64,000 nt of DNA from the NCBI GenBank assembly GCA_009746045.1, contig RPFO01000117.1, forward strand, positions 1 through 64,000, given 5' to 3'. Made by a program: the position numbers and the translations under genes. Below are positions 1 to 10,496 of this stretch, one piece after another. Source of the stretch: Mesostigma viride. Lineage: Eukaryota; Streptophyta; Mesostigmatophyceae; Mesostigmatales; Mesostigmataceae. Numbering within the stretch: the first letter of the stretch is position 1; each line of letters begins with the position of its first letter. A model generated the notes under the pieces. It searched no databases. It had not been told where the DNA came from and saw only the letters and a list, made by a program, of their open reading frames with translations.

Positions 1-88
1 TAATCACGTTTTTGCGATTTGACTGCGGGCAGCTGAGGAGCGCCGCTTCGCTAATCGCTAATCGCTACTGTTGTGAGTTGCCCGTCCT

Positions 89-113
89 TGTTTGTTGTTG
101 TTGTTGTTGTTGT
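89..113 (-). repeat. (TTG)n microsatellite, likely 3' tail of the adjacent LINE
   Basis: Short run of TTG triplets, reading CAA on the minus strand. It lies downstream of the minus-strand LINE remnant, with about 225 bp between the last stop codon and the run. Several non-LTR retrotransposon lineages end in a simple repeat rather than poly(A), so this is a plausible 3' tail. The link to the LINE is inferred from position only. Confidence 0.5.
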
Positions 114-338
114 GTGGGCGTTCCGCTTACGGCACTGTAGATAGCAGCTGATGGGAACATGCAGAAAACTTATGTTGTTGTTGCCCACGCAGCAGAGGTT
201 GCCCGTCCTAGGAACTCGAGAATGTTGTTTTTTCCGGTGAAATGGGTGTTAGTTTATTTCCATATAACAGTTAAGGTGACCCAGGTATGCCAAAAATAGC
301 CTGAAATGCCTAGTTGTGCCTAAATTGGGGTGCCCGCA

Positions 339-1950
339 TTAATAAGGCGCGCCCTGCGACCAAGGTAGCCAGTGTACTGTAGATATATCGTCATCCGGCA
401 TAAGTGTAAAGACGTGGTTCATGCCCATGAGTGCATGGAAGACTTCCAGTGGGCTGGGGGTGTCATTGTTAGGGCCCGGGTCCCATACTTTGTGTTGTTC
501 CGTCGCCAGGAGCCAGTAACGACGCATAGCCAGGTTCCAAGAGGAGATAAACCGGCGGACCACGGCACCTCTCGTGTACGCGGCACGTAACGTGAATACG
601 GTCTCGTTGCGAACTTGCCATATGGTGTGAAGCATCGTCGTGCGTAGCCATATCCATGCCATCTGGTTGGCTGTGAGGCTCGCGTCCCGTAATCCCGTGA
701 TGCCGAAAATAACCGTAGATAGTGTGACGGTGGTGGGGGGAGCTGTAATAGCCATCCACTTGGCCCATATACCCAGCAGCCATTGCCAAACCCCTGCGAG
801 TTGGCAGTCCAGAAATCTGTGCTCAATTGTTTCATCTGGAAAGTTGCATAAGCACGCCGCCGCGTGGGAGTACCGGTGGTGCAGTTGGGAATTGACCCCG
901 ATGGCCCGATGCATAAGCAGGTGCTGGACGTCGGTGGCCCGCTTGTCAACCAATGGGTGATCAACTGCCAAGGTAATGTTCTTGATCCAGGTGTAGCCCG
1001 GCCACTCGGGGTGCCAGCGCAGGCGACCCGGGTGCATCCTATGATTTTTATGTAGAAGTAGCCGGTATCCCCAGTCTGCCGTGTACTCGAAAAGGCACTT
1101 CGTCGTTGGGGTGCCGCCAGATGTGAGGACCCACCCAAATTCTAGCGGGTCTAGAGCAAGCGTGTCCAGGCGCCCCTTGCCAACATGTAGCCATGTGGTG
1201 TCACGTATCACTGTGGTGGGGTCCAGGGGTAACATGCACGCCTGTGACAGTGACCACGGGACCACTCGAATGCGGTGACATTGACATGCTGGAATGTAGG
1301 CATACGATGTAATCAATTTGCCGAGAAGTCCTTGACCGTCTGGTGTCTCCTGGAGCAATTGTATTGTAACGCACGTCGACGCGACCGCAACGATGCAGCC
1401 CTTATGTACGGACGTGTCGCGATCCGGGTAATAGCTCACCATTCCCCGATTTGTAGGGGTTTGCGCGGGGTTGTCATGAGGGTATGCCATCCTGCGGGAA
1501 TTGCTTGTAGAAGGTTGTCCCAAGCTGGTCGGCTGGGCATGTTTGCGATCCACGCGCTGATTTCCGTGTATGTCAGAAGGCGATATCGGTCACCGTCAGC
1601 CGCGTATAAATCGATGATTCGCGTAACTGGCGGGGTGGCCGTCAAAAAGCCCTCATATGGGTTGCGGCCGCTTAAAACACCAAACACATTATGCTCACTA
1701 TCGCGCAGCAAATCATTGAAATATAATGGTTGGCGTGCCACCTCTTCCCTCGTGTAGGGTGAGCAATTCTGTCCGGTTTTAGGTTCTTATAACCTTTCCA
1801 CATACGTGCCCAGTACCATGGTAAGCCTTTGTACGAAGTGAGCGCACATGTAAGTATTGCTGCCCCCAAGTGCCATGATGTACCATTGGTGTGGGTATAG
1901 GTTGTGGCGAGAGCTTCTTGTGCCAACATACAACCAGGGTGTGCGTTTAC
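339..1950 (-). pseudogene. Decayed non-LTR retrotransposon ORF2, C-terminal part with zf-RVT zinc-binding domain
   Basis: Remnant of a LINE-type reverse transcriptase polyprotein, reading right to left through three frames. The 5'-most piece (about 1,929-1,690) contains GLPWYWARMWKGY. The middle piece (about 1,741-1,440) begins ARQPLYFNDLL, resembling the 'QPL.(F/Y)N' segment seen after the RT domain in L1-like elements. The last piece (about 1,450-339) contains CLCNFPDETIEHRFLDC, a reverse-transcriptase zinc-binding (zf-RVT) motif of the form CxCx5ETxxHxFxxC. The RT catalytic core is not present, and unrelated sequence begins near 1,950. Frame changes near 1,700 and 1,500 mean no single product can be made. 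Family membership rests on motifs I recognise by eye. The exact clade (L1, Tx1 or another zf-RVT lineage) is not decided. The fragment looks 5'-truncated, as is usual for LINE copies. Confidence 0.72.
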
Positions 1951-3050
1951 GCCTAGGGAAGGCCCACACTAAATCACTAATCGAAAATTACTTGGGAAAT
2001 GTTGTCTCGGGCTGATGGACATGTGTGCCCCTCAATTGCGGAGTTAAATTGGATGTATAATTGAATGAAATACATTATTACATTCCATGCATCGATGCTC
2101 GAGTCATCGCGATATCTGAATATCTTACATAATTACAGACCCATCAATTGGAAGATCAGAAAGCTCCAGTGCATCTGCTCTACGACCGGACGTCTCAATC
2201 GTACGTAGTGCTTTCGAGTTATAATTACCCTCAATGTATGTCTGGAAAATCCACGTGCAGGCAGTGTCAAATGCATGGTATATGAACTAGTTATGTACAT
2301 GTCAAGATGATGACAGTCAAGCGAGGCCATACATGTTGACGGACAAGTGAGCCTGTAGACCTACGTCGATCCCCAGTTCCTCGATGTCGTGCGCAGCCCC
2401 GATATCATCAGATTTCCAATCCCCAACGGCCGTCGGCTCCGCAAAATCCACGTTCGCGATTAAACAGTGCAACCGCGAGGGCCGTTCTAACTTGTAATCC
2501 ACCTATATAATGGGCTCCGTCTCGTCACCGTGCGTTCGCATCAACAGGACAGCCACGGGTGTCGCGACGTCTCGGACGCTGTGCACTACACGCATCATCT
2601 CGGTCATCGCAGCCGTCGAGCACGTCACAAGCATCAATTATTCTCTGGACGAATTCTCGTGACCGTGTTGATATTAATGTCTGCCAACTTCACGACTGTG
2701 AACAGCAGCCTCACGCACGTCCGGTCCATCCGACTCCGTCAGGCGGTGTTGCGAATGGCGTCCTGCGTGCAAAAACCAGTACATGAAGGACAATAATGTT
2801 AGCCCGTTAGACAGATTTGTCTGTGGTTCCGCTTACAGCAGTACTAATCACCCGTTACGCGGATTTCGGGCAAGTGGGTATCCTCCTACATTACATGTAT
2901 CCAATTATGGACGGGAGATTTAAAATGGGAAACAAGTATCAGCGAACCCAGAATCAAGGTATCCACGCAACGGTTTTGAAGAAACGGCTATGTACATATA
3001 GACACAATGAACTGAACAAAACTTTAGTAGCTCACTCGTCGTTCACTTGT
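1951..3050. other. Non-coding or unrecognised unique sequence
   Basis: Only short open frames (under 90 codons), none with a recognisable domain. Frames on both strands around 2,530-2,800 overlap and show no convincing gene structure. One near-copy of the palindromic motif seen further right (CCAACGGCCGTCGG) lies at about 2,425-2,440. I see no RNA gene here. Confidence 0.5.
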
Positions 3051-3055
3051 TAGTC

Positions 3056-3173
3056 GTAACGGAGGCAGTCATTCAGTCAGTTTGCAAGTTCAGTTGGCAA
3101 GTACGGAAACACACGCAAGTGCGTAACGGAGGCAGTCAGTCAGTCAGTTTGCAAGTGCAGTTGGCAAGTACGG
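3056..3173. repeat. Tandem duplication, 67-bp period
   Basis: Two near-identical segments starting TAACGGAGGCAGTCA at about 3,056 and 3,123. They contain short GTCAGTCA iterations and TTGGCAAGTACGGA, and are separated by a divergent linker. No coding content is apparent. Confidence 0.8.
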
Positions 3174-3583
3174 ACCACCAACCGCGTGTGTACGTCCATG
3201 ATATCGCAATAATATAATCAAGAATAACAGGGAACGGTTAATGTATCCTTTACGCAGCTTTTTCGTTCAGGGCATGTTGAAATAACGAAAGTGGGGTCAG
3301 GTGTTCGAACCTTCCAAGTGCCGAATTTTTTACGAACCAGCGCATTCACGAACCTTGCACTGGGGACGCGGTGGACGTGTACCATTACCCCGGCCTAATT
3401 CTAGCATTGTACACAAGGGGCGGTGGCTAGCAGTAAAGAAGGGCATCCTAGTCATAACGCTGGGCAAGTTTAAAAGCACCAACGGCCGTTGAGTAGGAAA
3501 AAAAAAGAGCAGGAGAAGAGCACGTCGACGTTTCAACAGCAAGACAAAAATATTGAACCCCGAGTACCAATGAAAATGCTTTC

Positions 3584-3650
3584 ATGCATGTCCACCCCGA
3601 CGAGGCACAAATTCATGCATGCCCACCCCGACGAGGCACAAATTAATGAA
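3584..3650. repeat. Short tandem duplication, about 33-bp period
   Basis: Two successive copies of a segment with CACCCCGACGAGGCACAAAT after CATGCATG-like sequence. The related string CCCCGACGATGCACATG lies at about 3,926, so the motif is dispersed locally. Confidence 0.7.
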
Positions 3651-3732
3651 CGACAGATTTCTCACCCCCCCCCGGCACATGGAACAAGTGCCATCGCACG
3701 CACACACTTTGTAGACAGGAGAGTTTCGAGAG

Positions 3733-4158
3733 TCCAACGGCCGTTGGCTCGGAGAAATTGACAGTACACCCGTAAAGACATTAAAATTATCACTTTGTTG
3801 TCTTATGTGTGCCGTGTCATTTCCCAAGGTCAAAAGCCGTCAACTTCTGCACCTCTTGTCCCTCCCACCCGTACGCACTAAGCATGCCCACCTTACACTA
3901 CCACATGTGGCTCTTGAGAAAACTCCCCCCGACGATGCACATGTGCCATTCACGCACACACCTTCAGACAAGGCTATCAGTTTTTCGAAGTCCAACGGCC
4001 GTTGGCTCCGAGAAATGCTGTTACAACTCAAAATTACAATGGTGACATCCACGAGCTAGTGGTACGCCGAACAAGTGCTTGTATGACATATGGCGACTGC
4101 CCGTGAGGAAAAGTCCACCACCACACACGGTCAGTTTTTTGAGTCCAACGGCCGTTGG
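3733..4158. repeat. Dispersed palindromic 14-mer CCAACGGCCGTTGG
   Basis: The perfectly self-complementary CCAACGGCCGTTGG occurs near 3,733, 3,992 and 4,145, each followed by CTC(C/G)GAGAAAT. Weaker relatives lie near 2,425 (one change) and 3,480 (truncated on the right). The conserved flank shows these are copies of a longer unit rather than a chance palindrome. The unit could be the end of a small element or a protein-binding site. Confidence 0.7.
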
Positions 4159-4303
4159 CTCCGAGAAATGCTGTTACAACGCAAAATTACAATGGTGACA
4201 TACATGAGCTAGTGGTACGCCGAACAAGTGCTTGTATGACATATGGCGACTGCCCGTGAGGAAAAGTCCACCACCACACACGGACAGTTTTTTGACTCCA
4301 ACG
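3991..4303. repeat. Tandem duplication, 153-bp period
   Basis: Copy one spans 3,991-4,143 and copy two 4,144-4,296, with the start of a third unit (TCCAACG) at 4,297. The copies differ at only a few positions, for example CCACGAGC against TACATGAGC. Each begins with the palindromic 14-mer. No credible ORF is present. Confidence 0.88.
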
Positions 4304-4639
4304 CAAGAACAGACGTAATGCACACCAAGTGACCAAGTGGCAAGATAAAGACACCCTTGCCAATCTCTACCCACAAAAACTTAGCCCCGAAATCCGTAGC
4401 CCCGAAATCCGTGATTGATTTGTACATTGTAGATGACAATGCAGCGATCACATGTATTCTGAAACCAACACGTTTTTACCTAGTTATCATGGTAACCAAT
4501 TTATGGTTACCTAGTTATCCATGGCTAGAAAGTTGTAAATACACGATGTGGCCACACACGCCATAGATGAAAATCATAACCAGATCACGCACATGATCAT
4601 GGAAGGGGACTCTATTGATCTCAAAAAAGAAAGCTCAAG

Positions 4640-4706
4640 ACACCCTACACCCTACACCCTACACCCTACACCCTACACCATACATCCTACAACCTACACC
4701 CTTAAC
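4640..4706. repeat. Telomere-like heptamer run (CCCTACA)n, decaying
   Basis: About five CCCTACA units, then degenerate ones (CCATACA, TCCTACA, ACCTACA, CCCTTAA). The unit is one substitution from CCCTAAA, the plant and green-algal type telomere repeat. The run is interstitial. It may be a healed end, a microsatellite, or the remains of an old telomere. Confidence 0.6.
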
Positions 4707-4738
4707 TCTCCACCCTTAGCTTACGTGACCTTTTTTTC

Positions 4739-4807
4739 GGAGAAATGTCCGAGTGGAATGCTATGTATGGGGTAACTTTCCCAAGGGTTCGAATCCCTCT
4801 TTCTCCA
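4739..4807 (+). tRNA. tRNA-Ser-like locus lacking an anticodon arm (probable pseudogene or SINE head)
   Basis: A 69-nt sequence with a perfect 7-bp acceptor stem (GGAGAAA with TTTCTCC) and discriminator A. It has an A-box-like TGTCCGAGTGG and a perfect B-box GGTTCGAATCC. A small hairpin GGGG-TAACTT-TCCC resembles the long variable arm of class II tRNAs (Ser/Leu). The segment between the D loop and that hairpin is too short to hold an anticodon arm. A Pol III-type T4 run follows at 4,814-4,817. The acceptor and D-loop wording fit tRNA-Ser best. It probably cannot decode. A tRNA-derived SINE head is the main alternative. Confidence 0.55.
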
Positions 4808-4915
4808 TTAGAGTTTTGTTTAGCTTCTATTCTCGTCTACACATAATTCACACGAAGTACGCTTGCAAATACTTTATTACTATTTTGTTTGATATACTAC
4901 ACTAATATTATAATT

Positions 4916-5058
4916 GTTGTGTGTGTGTGTTGTTCACGTGTGCGTGTGTGTGTTGTGTGTGTTGTGTGTGTTGTGCGTGTGCGTGTGCGTGTGCGTGTGC
5001 GTGTGCGTGTGCGTGTGCGTGTGTGTGTGTATATAATTTTTTGTTGTGTGTGTGTGTT
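4916..5058. repeat. GT-rich simple repeat, (GTGTGC)n core
   Basis: A TGTGTGTTG-type run passes into about eight perfect GTGTGC hexamers (about 4,977-5,020), then a pure GT tract. The alternating purine-pyrimidine content also characterises the neighbouring satellite, which starts immediately to the right. This tract may be the boundary from which the satellite expanded. Confidence 0.85.
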
Positions 5059-8000
5059 GTGTGTTGTACGTGCAAGGTGTATGTACATGTGTGTGCAGCC
5101 GGCCCTTGCGTGCGCGGTGTGTGTACGTTTCTGTGCAGCCGCCCCTTGCGTGCGCGGTGTATGTACGTGTGTGTGCATGCCGGCCCTTGCGTGCATGGTG
5201 TGTGTACGTGTGTGTGCAGCCGCCCCTTGCGTGCGCGGTGTATGTACATGTGTTTGCACTCGCCCATTGCGTGCGCGGTGTATGTACGTGTGTGTGCAGC
5301 CGCCCCTTGCGTGCGCGGTGGATGTACGTGTGTGCGCACTCGCCCCTTGCGTGCGCGGTGTATGTACGTGTGTGTGCAGCCGCCCCTTGCGTGCGCGGTG
5401 TATGTACATGTGTGTGCATCCTTGTCCTTGCGTGCATGGTGTATGTACATGTGAGTGCCGTCGCCCCAACCGTGCATTGTGTATGTACGTGTGTGTGCAG
5501 CCGCCCCTTGCGTGCATGGTGTGTGTACATGTGTGTGCATCCTTGTCCTTGCGTGCATGGTGTATGTACATGTGTTTGCACTCGCCCCTTGCGTGCGCGG
5601 TGTGTGTACGTGTGTGTGCAGCCGCCCCTTGCGTGCATGGTGTGTGTACATGTGTGTGCATCCTTGTCCTTGCGTGCATGGTGTGTGTACATGTGTGTGC
5701 AGCCGCCCCTTGCGTGCGCGGTGGATGTACATGTGCGGGCAGTTGCCCCTTGCGTGCGCGGTGTATGTACATGTGTTTGCACTCGCCCCTTGCGTGCGCG
5801 GTGTATGTACATGTGTGTGCAGCCGCCCCTTGCGTGCATGGTGTATGTACATGTGCTTGCACTGGCCCCGTGCGTGCGCGGTGTATGTACGTGTGTGTGC
5901 AGCCGCCCCTTGCGTGCGCGGTGTATGTACGTGCGTGTGCAGCCGCCCCTTGCGTGCGCGGTGTATGTACATGTGTGTGCATCCTTGTCCTTGCGTGCGC
6001 GGTGTATGTACATGTGTTTGCACTCGCCCCTTGCGTGCGCGGTGGATGTACATGTGTGTGCAGCCGCCCCTTGCGTGCATGGTTTATGTACATGTGTGTG
6101 CAGTCGCCGGCCCCGTGCGTGCGCAGTGGATGTACGTGTGTGTGCAGCCGCCCCGTGCGTGCATGGTGTGTGTACGTGTGTGTGCAGCAGCCCCTTGCGT
6201 GCGCGGTGTATGTACGTTTCTGTGCATGCCGGCCCTTGCGTGCATGGTGTATGTACATGTGCTTGCACTGGCCCCTTGCGTGCGCGGTGTATGTACGTGT
6301 GTGTGCAGCCCCCCTTGCGTGCGCGGTGTATGTACGTGTGTGCGCACTCGCCCCTTGCGTGCGCGGTGTATGTACGTGTGTGTGCAGCCGCCCCTTGCGT
6401 GCGCGGTGTATGTACATGTGTGTGCAGCCGCCCCTTGCGTGTGCGGTGGATGTACATGTGCGGGCAGTTGCCCCTTGCGTGCGCGGTGTATGTACATGTG
6501 TTTGCACTCGCCCCTTGCGTGCGCGGTGTATGTACATGTGTGTGCAGCCGCCCCTTGCGTGCATGGTGTATGTACATGTGCTTGCACTGGCCCCGTGCGT
6601 GCGCGGTGTATGTACGTGTGTGTGCAGCCGCCCCTTGCGTGCGCGGTGTATGTACGTGTGTGCGCACTCGCCCCTTGCGTGCGCGGTGTATGTACGTGTG
6701 TGTGCAGCCGCCCCTTGCGTGCGCGGTGTATGTACATGTGTGTGCATCCTTGTCCTTGCGTGCGCGGTGTATGTACATGTGTTTGCACTCGCCCCTTGCG
6801 TGCGCGGTGTATGTACATGTGTGTGCAGCCGCCCCTTGCGTGCATGGTTTATGTACATGTGTGTGCAGTCGCCCCGTGCGTGCGCAGTGTATGTACGTGT
6901 GTGTGCAGCAGCCCCTTGCGTGCTTTGTGTGTGTACATGTGTGTGAATCCTTGTCCTTGCGTGCATGGTGTGTGTACGTGTGTGTGCAGCCGCCCCTTGC
7001 GTGCATGGTGGATGTACATGTGAGTGCCGTTGCCCTTGCGTGCGCGGTGTATGTACGTGTGTGTGCAGCCGTCCCTTAATTGCGTGCGCGGTGTGTGTAC
7101 GTGTGTGTGCACTCGCCCCTTGCGTGCGCGGTGTATGTACGTGTGTGCAGCCGCCCCTTGCGTGCGCGGTGTATGCCAGTGTGTGTGCATGCCGGCCCTT
7201 GCGTGCAAGGTGGTGTGTAAGTGTGTGTGCAGCCCCTTGCGTGCATGGTGTATGTACGTGTGTGTGCAGCCGGCCCTTGCGTGCATGGTGTGTGTACATG
7301 TGAGTGCAGCCGTCCCTTCCGTGCATGGTGTGTGTACGTGTGTGTGCAGTTGCCCCTTGCGTGCGCAGTGTATGTACGTGTGTGTGCATGCCGGCCCTTG
7401 CGTGCATGGTGTGTGTACGTGTGTGTGCAGTTGCCCCTTGCATGCGCGGTGTATGTACATGTGAGTGCAGCCGCCCAAGAGTATGTACATGTGAGTGCCG
7501 TCGCCCCTAATTGCGTGCATTGTGTGTGTAAGTGTGTGTGCAGCAGCCCCTTGCGTGCGCGGTGTATGTACGTGTGTGTGCAGCCGCCCCTTGCGTGCAT
7601 GGTGTATGTACATGTGTTTGCACTCGCCCCTTGCGTGCGCGGTGTATGTACGTGTGTGTGCAGCCGTCCCTTAATTGCGTGCGCGGTGGATGTACATGTG
7701 CGGGCAGTTGCCCCTTGCGTGCGCGGTGTATGTACGTGTGTGTGCAGCCGTCCCTTGCGTGCGCGGTGTATGTACGTGTGTGTGCAGCCGCCCCTTGCGT
7801 GCATGGTGAGTGAAAGTGTGTGTGCAGCAGCCCCTTGCGTGCGCAGTGTATGTACGTGTGTGTGCAGCCGCCCCTTGCGTGCGCGGTGTGTGTATACTGT
7901 GTGTGCATGCCGGCCCTTGCGTGCATGGTGTGTGTACGTGTGTGTGCAGCCGCCCCTTACATGGGCGGTGTATGTACGTGTGTGTGCATGCCGGCCCTTG

Positions 8001-9952
8001 CGTGCGCGGTGTATGTACGTGTTAATGCAGCCGCCCCTTGCGTGCGCAGTGTATGTCCATGTGTGGGCAGTTTCCCCTTGCGTGCGCGGTGTATGTACGT
8101 GTGTGTGCAGCCGGCCCTTGCGTGCGCGGTGTGTGTACATGTGTGTGCAGTTGCCCCTTGCGTGCGCGGTGTATGTAAGTGTGTGTGCAGCCGGCCCTTG
8201 CGTGCGCGGTGTGTGTACATGTGAGTGCAGCTGCCCCAAGCGTGCGCGGTGTGTGTACATGTGTGTGCAGTTGCCCCTTGCGTGCGCGGTGGATGTACGT
8301 GTGTGTGCATGCCGGCAATTGCGTGCATGGTGTGTGTACGTGTGTGTGCAGCCGCCCCTTGCGTGCGCGGTGTGTGTACGTGTGTGTGCACTCGCCCCTT
8401 GCGTGCGCGGTGGATGTACATGTGTGTGCAGCCGCCCCTTGCGTGCATGGTGTATGTACGTGTGTGTGCAGCCGCCCCTTGCGTGCGCGGTGTATGTACG
8501 TGTTAATGCAGCCGCCCCTTCCGTGCGCAGTGTATGTCCATGTGTGGACAGTTTCCCCTTAATTGCGTGCGCGGTGTATGTACGTGTGTGTGCAGCCGCC
8601 CCTTGCGTGCGCGGTGTATGTACGTGTGTGCAGCCGCCCCTTGCGTGGGCGGTGTATGCCATGCAGTGTGTGTGCATGCCGGCCCTTGCGTGCAAGGTGT
8701 GTGTAAGTGTGTGTGCAGCCCCTTGCGTGCATGGTGTATGTACGTGTGTGTGCAGCTGCCCCTTGCGTGCGCGGTGTGTGTACGTGTGTGTGCAGCCGCC
8801 CCTTGCGTGCGCGGTGTATGTACGTGTGTGTGCAGCCGGCCCTTGCGTGCATGGTGTGTGTACGTGTGTGTGCAGCCGGCCCTTGCGTGCGCGGTGGATG
8901 TACATGGGTGTGCAGTCGCCCCTTGCGTGCGCGGTGTAGGTACGTATGTGTGCAGCCGCCCCTTGCGTGCGCGGTGTATGTACGTGTGTGTGCAGCCGCC
9001 CCGTGGTTGCGCGGTGTATGTACATGTGTGTGCAGTTGCCCCTTGCGTGCGCGGTGTATGTACGTGTGTGTGCAGCCGCCCCTTGCGTGCGCGGTGTAGG
9101 TACGTGTGTGTGCAGCCGCCCCAAGCGTGCGCGGTGTGTGTACATGTGTGTGCAGTTGCCCCTTGCGTGCGCGGTGTGTGTACGTGTGTGTGCAGCCGCC
9201 CCTTGCGTGCGCGGTGTATGTACGTGTGTGTGCAGTTGCCCCTTGCGTGCGCGGTGGATGTACGTGTGTGTGCAGCCGGCCCTTGCGTGTGCGGTGTGTG
9301 TACATGTGAGTGCAGCTGCCCCAAGCGTGCGCGGTGTGTGTACATGTGTGTGCAGTTGCCCCTTGCGTGCGCGGTGGATGTACGTGTGTGTGCAGCCGCC
9401 CCTTGCGTGCGCGGTGTAGGTACGTGTGTGTGCAGCCGCCCCAAGCGTGCGCGGTGTGTGTACGTGTGTGTGCAGTTGCCCCTTGCGTGCGCGGTGTGTG
9501 TACATGTGTGTGCAGTTGCCCCTTGCGTGCGCGGTGTGTGTACATGTGTGTGCAGTTGCCCCTTGCGTGCGCGGTGGTTGTACGTGTGTGTGCATGCCGG
9601 CAATTGCGTGCATGGTGTGTGTACGTGTGTGTGCAGCCGCCCCTTGCGTGCGCGGTGTGTGTACGTGTGTGTGCATGCCGGCAATTGCGTGCATGGTGTG
9701 TGTACGTGTGTGTGCAGCCGCCCCTTGCGTGCGCGGTGTGTGTACGTGTGTGTGCACTCGCCCCTTGCGTGCGCGGTGGATGTACAGGTGTGTGCAGCCG
9801 CCCCTTGCGTGCATGGTGTATGTACATGTGTGTGCAGCCGCCCCTTGCGTGCGCGGTGGATGTACATGTGTGTGCAGCCGAACCTTGCGTGCATGGTGTG
9901 TGTACCTGTGCGTGAAGTCGCTCCTTGCGTGCATGGTGTGTGTACGTGTGTG
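5059..9952. repeat. 40-bp satellite, array 1 (about 122 units)
   Basis: Head-to-tail 40-bp units built from CAGCCGCCCC, TTGCGTGCGCGG and TGTATGTACGTGTGTGTG. Units differ in a few diagnostic places: CAGCCG, CAGTTG, CACTCG, CATCCTTGTC, CATGCCGG or CAGCAG at the start; TGCGCGG or TGCATGG in the middle; TACGTG or TACATG at the end. From about 5,310 rightward the order of variants matches two other places in the window (block A). The array ends abruptly where a palindromic insertion splits a unit. It is CpG-rich with long alternating purine-pyrimidine stretches. All frames are nearly stop-free because the unit lacks stop triplets, which does not imply coding. Confidence 0.95.
5310..9952. repeat. 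Satellite higher-order block A, copy 1
   Basis: A characteristic succession of satellite variants, repeated near 17.6-22.6 and 46.2-51.4 kb. Anchors: CCCCAACCG at 5,464, matching 17,739 and 46,318; and GTATGCCATGCAG at 8,654, matching 21,405 and 50,068. The offset between copies 1 and 2 grows from 12,275 to 12,751 across the block, so units have been gained or lost internally. Confidence 0.85.
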
Positions 9953-10158
9953 AGTTACGTTAAATAGTGCCGGAACCTTTTGCCGCCTGAGGCAAATCGG
10001 TCCGTAACACTATTTTGCCCGGAATAACCACTTCCGAGCACCCAAGTTAATTCGGCCGAATTAACTTGGGTGCTCGGAAGTGGTTATTCCGGGCAAAATA
10101 GTGTTACGGACCGATTTGCCTCAGGCGGCAAAAGGTTCCGGCACTATTTAACGTAACT
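9953..10158. repeat. P palindrome, copy P1 (206 bp, perfect)
   Basis: Two 103-bp arms meet at GG|CC. Outer ends are AGTTACGTTAAATAGTG and its complement. Within each arm is a second, smaller inverted repeat: AAATAGTGCCGGAACC pairs imperfectly with GGTCCGTAACACTATTT, with a TTTGCC/GGCAAA stem between them. No ORF, no tRNA. Confidence 0.95.
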
Positions 10159-10290
10159 AAAACCTGGCCTCGTGGAGGGGGGACGAAGAGCCCGAGACAT
10201 CCGCCTAGGCCGCTGAGCACGCACCACTAAATGCGCCGGAGCTGCCTCAGTGAGGATTCGAACCCCTGACCTCCAAGGTGCACGGGTTTT
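10159..10290 (-). other. Spacer S (132 bp) with a 3' tRNA half on the minus strand
   Basis: Begins AAAACC and ends GGGTTTT, forming short terminal inverted repeats against the palindromes. On the minus strand, 10,290-10,243 reads as the 3' half of a tRNA: anticodon-loop end AAAAC, a short hairpin like a class II variable arm (ACCT-TGG-AGGT), T-loop box GGTTCGAATCC, acceptor strand CTGAGGC and discriminator A. The rest (10,159-10,242) looks like ordinary flanking DNA; no 5' tRNA half is recognisable in it. Confidence 0.75.
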
Positions 10291-10496
10291 AGTTACGTTA
10301 AATAGTGCCGGAACCTTTTGCCGCCTGAGGCAAATCGGTCCGTAACACTATTTTGCCCGGAATAACCACTTCCGAGCACCCAAGTTAATTCGGCCGAATT
10401 AACTTGGGTGCTCGGAAGTGGTTATTCCGGGCAAAATAGTGTTACGGACCGATTTGCCTCAGGCGGCAAAAGGTTCCGGCACTATTTAACGTAACT
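10291..10496. repeat. P palindrome, copy P2 (206 bp, perfect)
   Basis: Same sequence as P1. It is the centre of the 882-bp palindrome and is flanked by inverted copies of the spacer (GGGTTTT on the left, AAAACCC on the right). Confidence 0.95.

Noticed and set aside
419-1138. 239-codon minus-strand ORF overlapping the LINE remnant
   Set aside because: Alternative frame of the same DNA. The zf-RVT motif lies in the 339-1,553 frame, so this one is a shadow.
4889-6946. Plus-strand Cys/Val/Arg-rich ORF resembling a cysteine-rich secreted protein
   Set aside because: It is the plus-strand reading of the GT tract and satellite. The Cys spacing simply follows the 40-bp period.
5059-9952. CRISPR-like appearance (regular 40-bp period)
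   Set aside because: There are no unique spacers between conserved repeats; variation is a handful of point variants in a tandem satellite, and no cas gene is present.
9953-10158. Palindromes as transcription terminators
   Set aside because: They carry 5-bp target duplications and move as units. There is no upstream gene and no T-run placement typical of a terminator.
10159-10290. tRNA-complementary sequence as a primer-binding site of a miniature LTR element with P as LTR
   Set aside because: A primer-binding site would start with the complement of the CCA end next to the LTR and span about 8-18 nt. Here the anticodon end touches the palindrome and the match covers a whole tRNA half.
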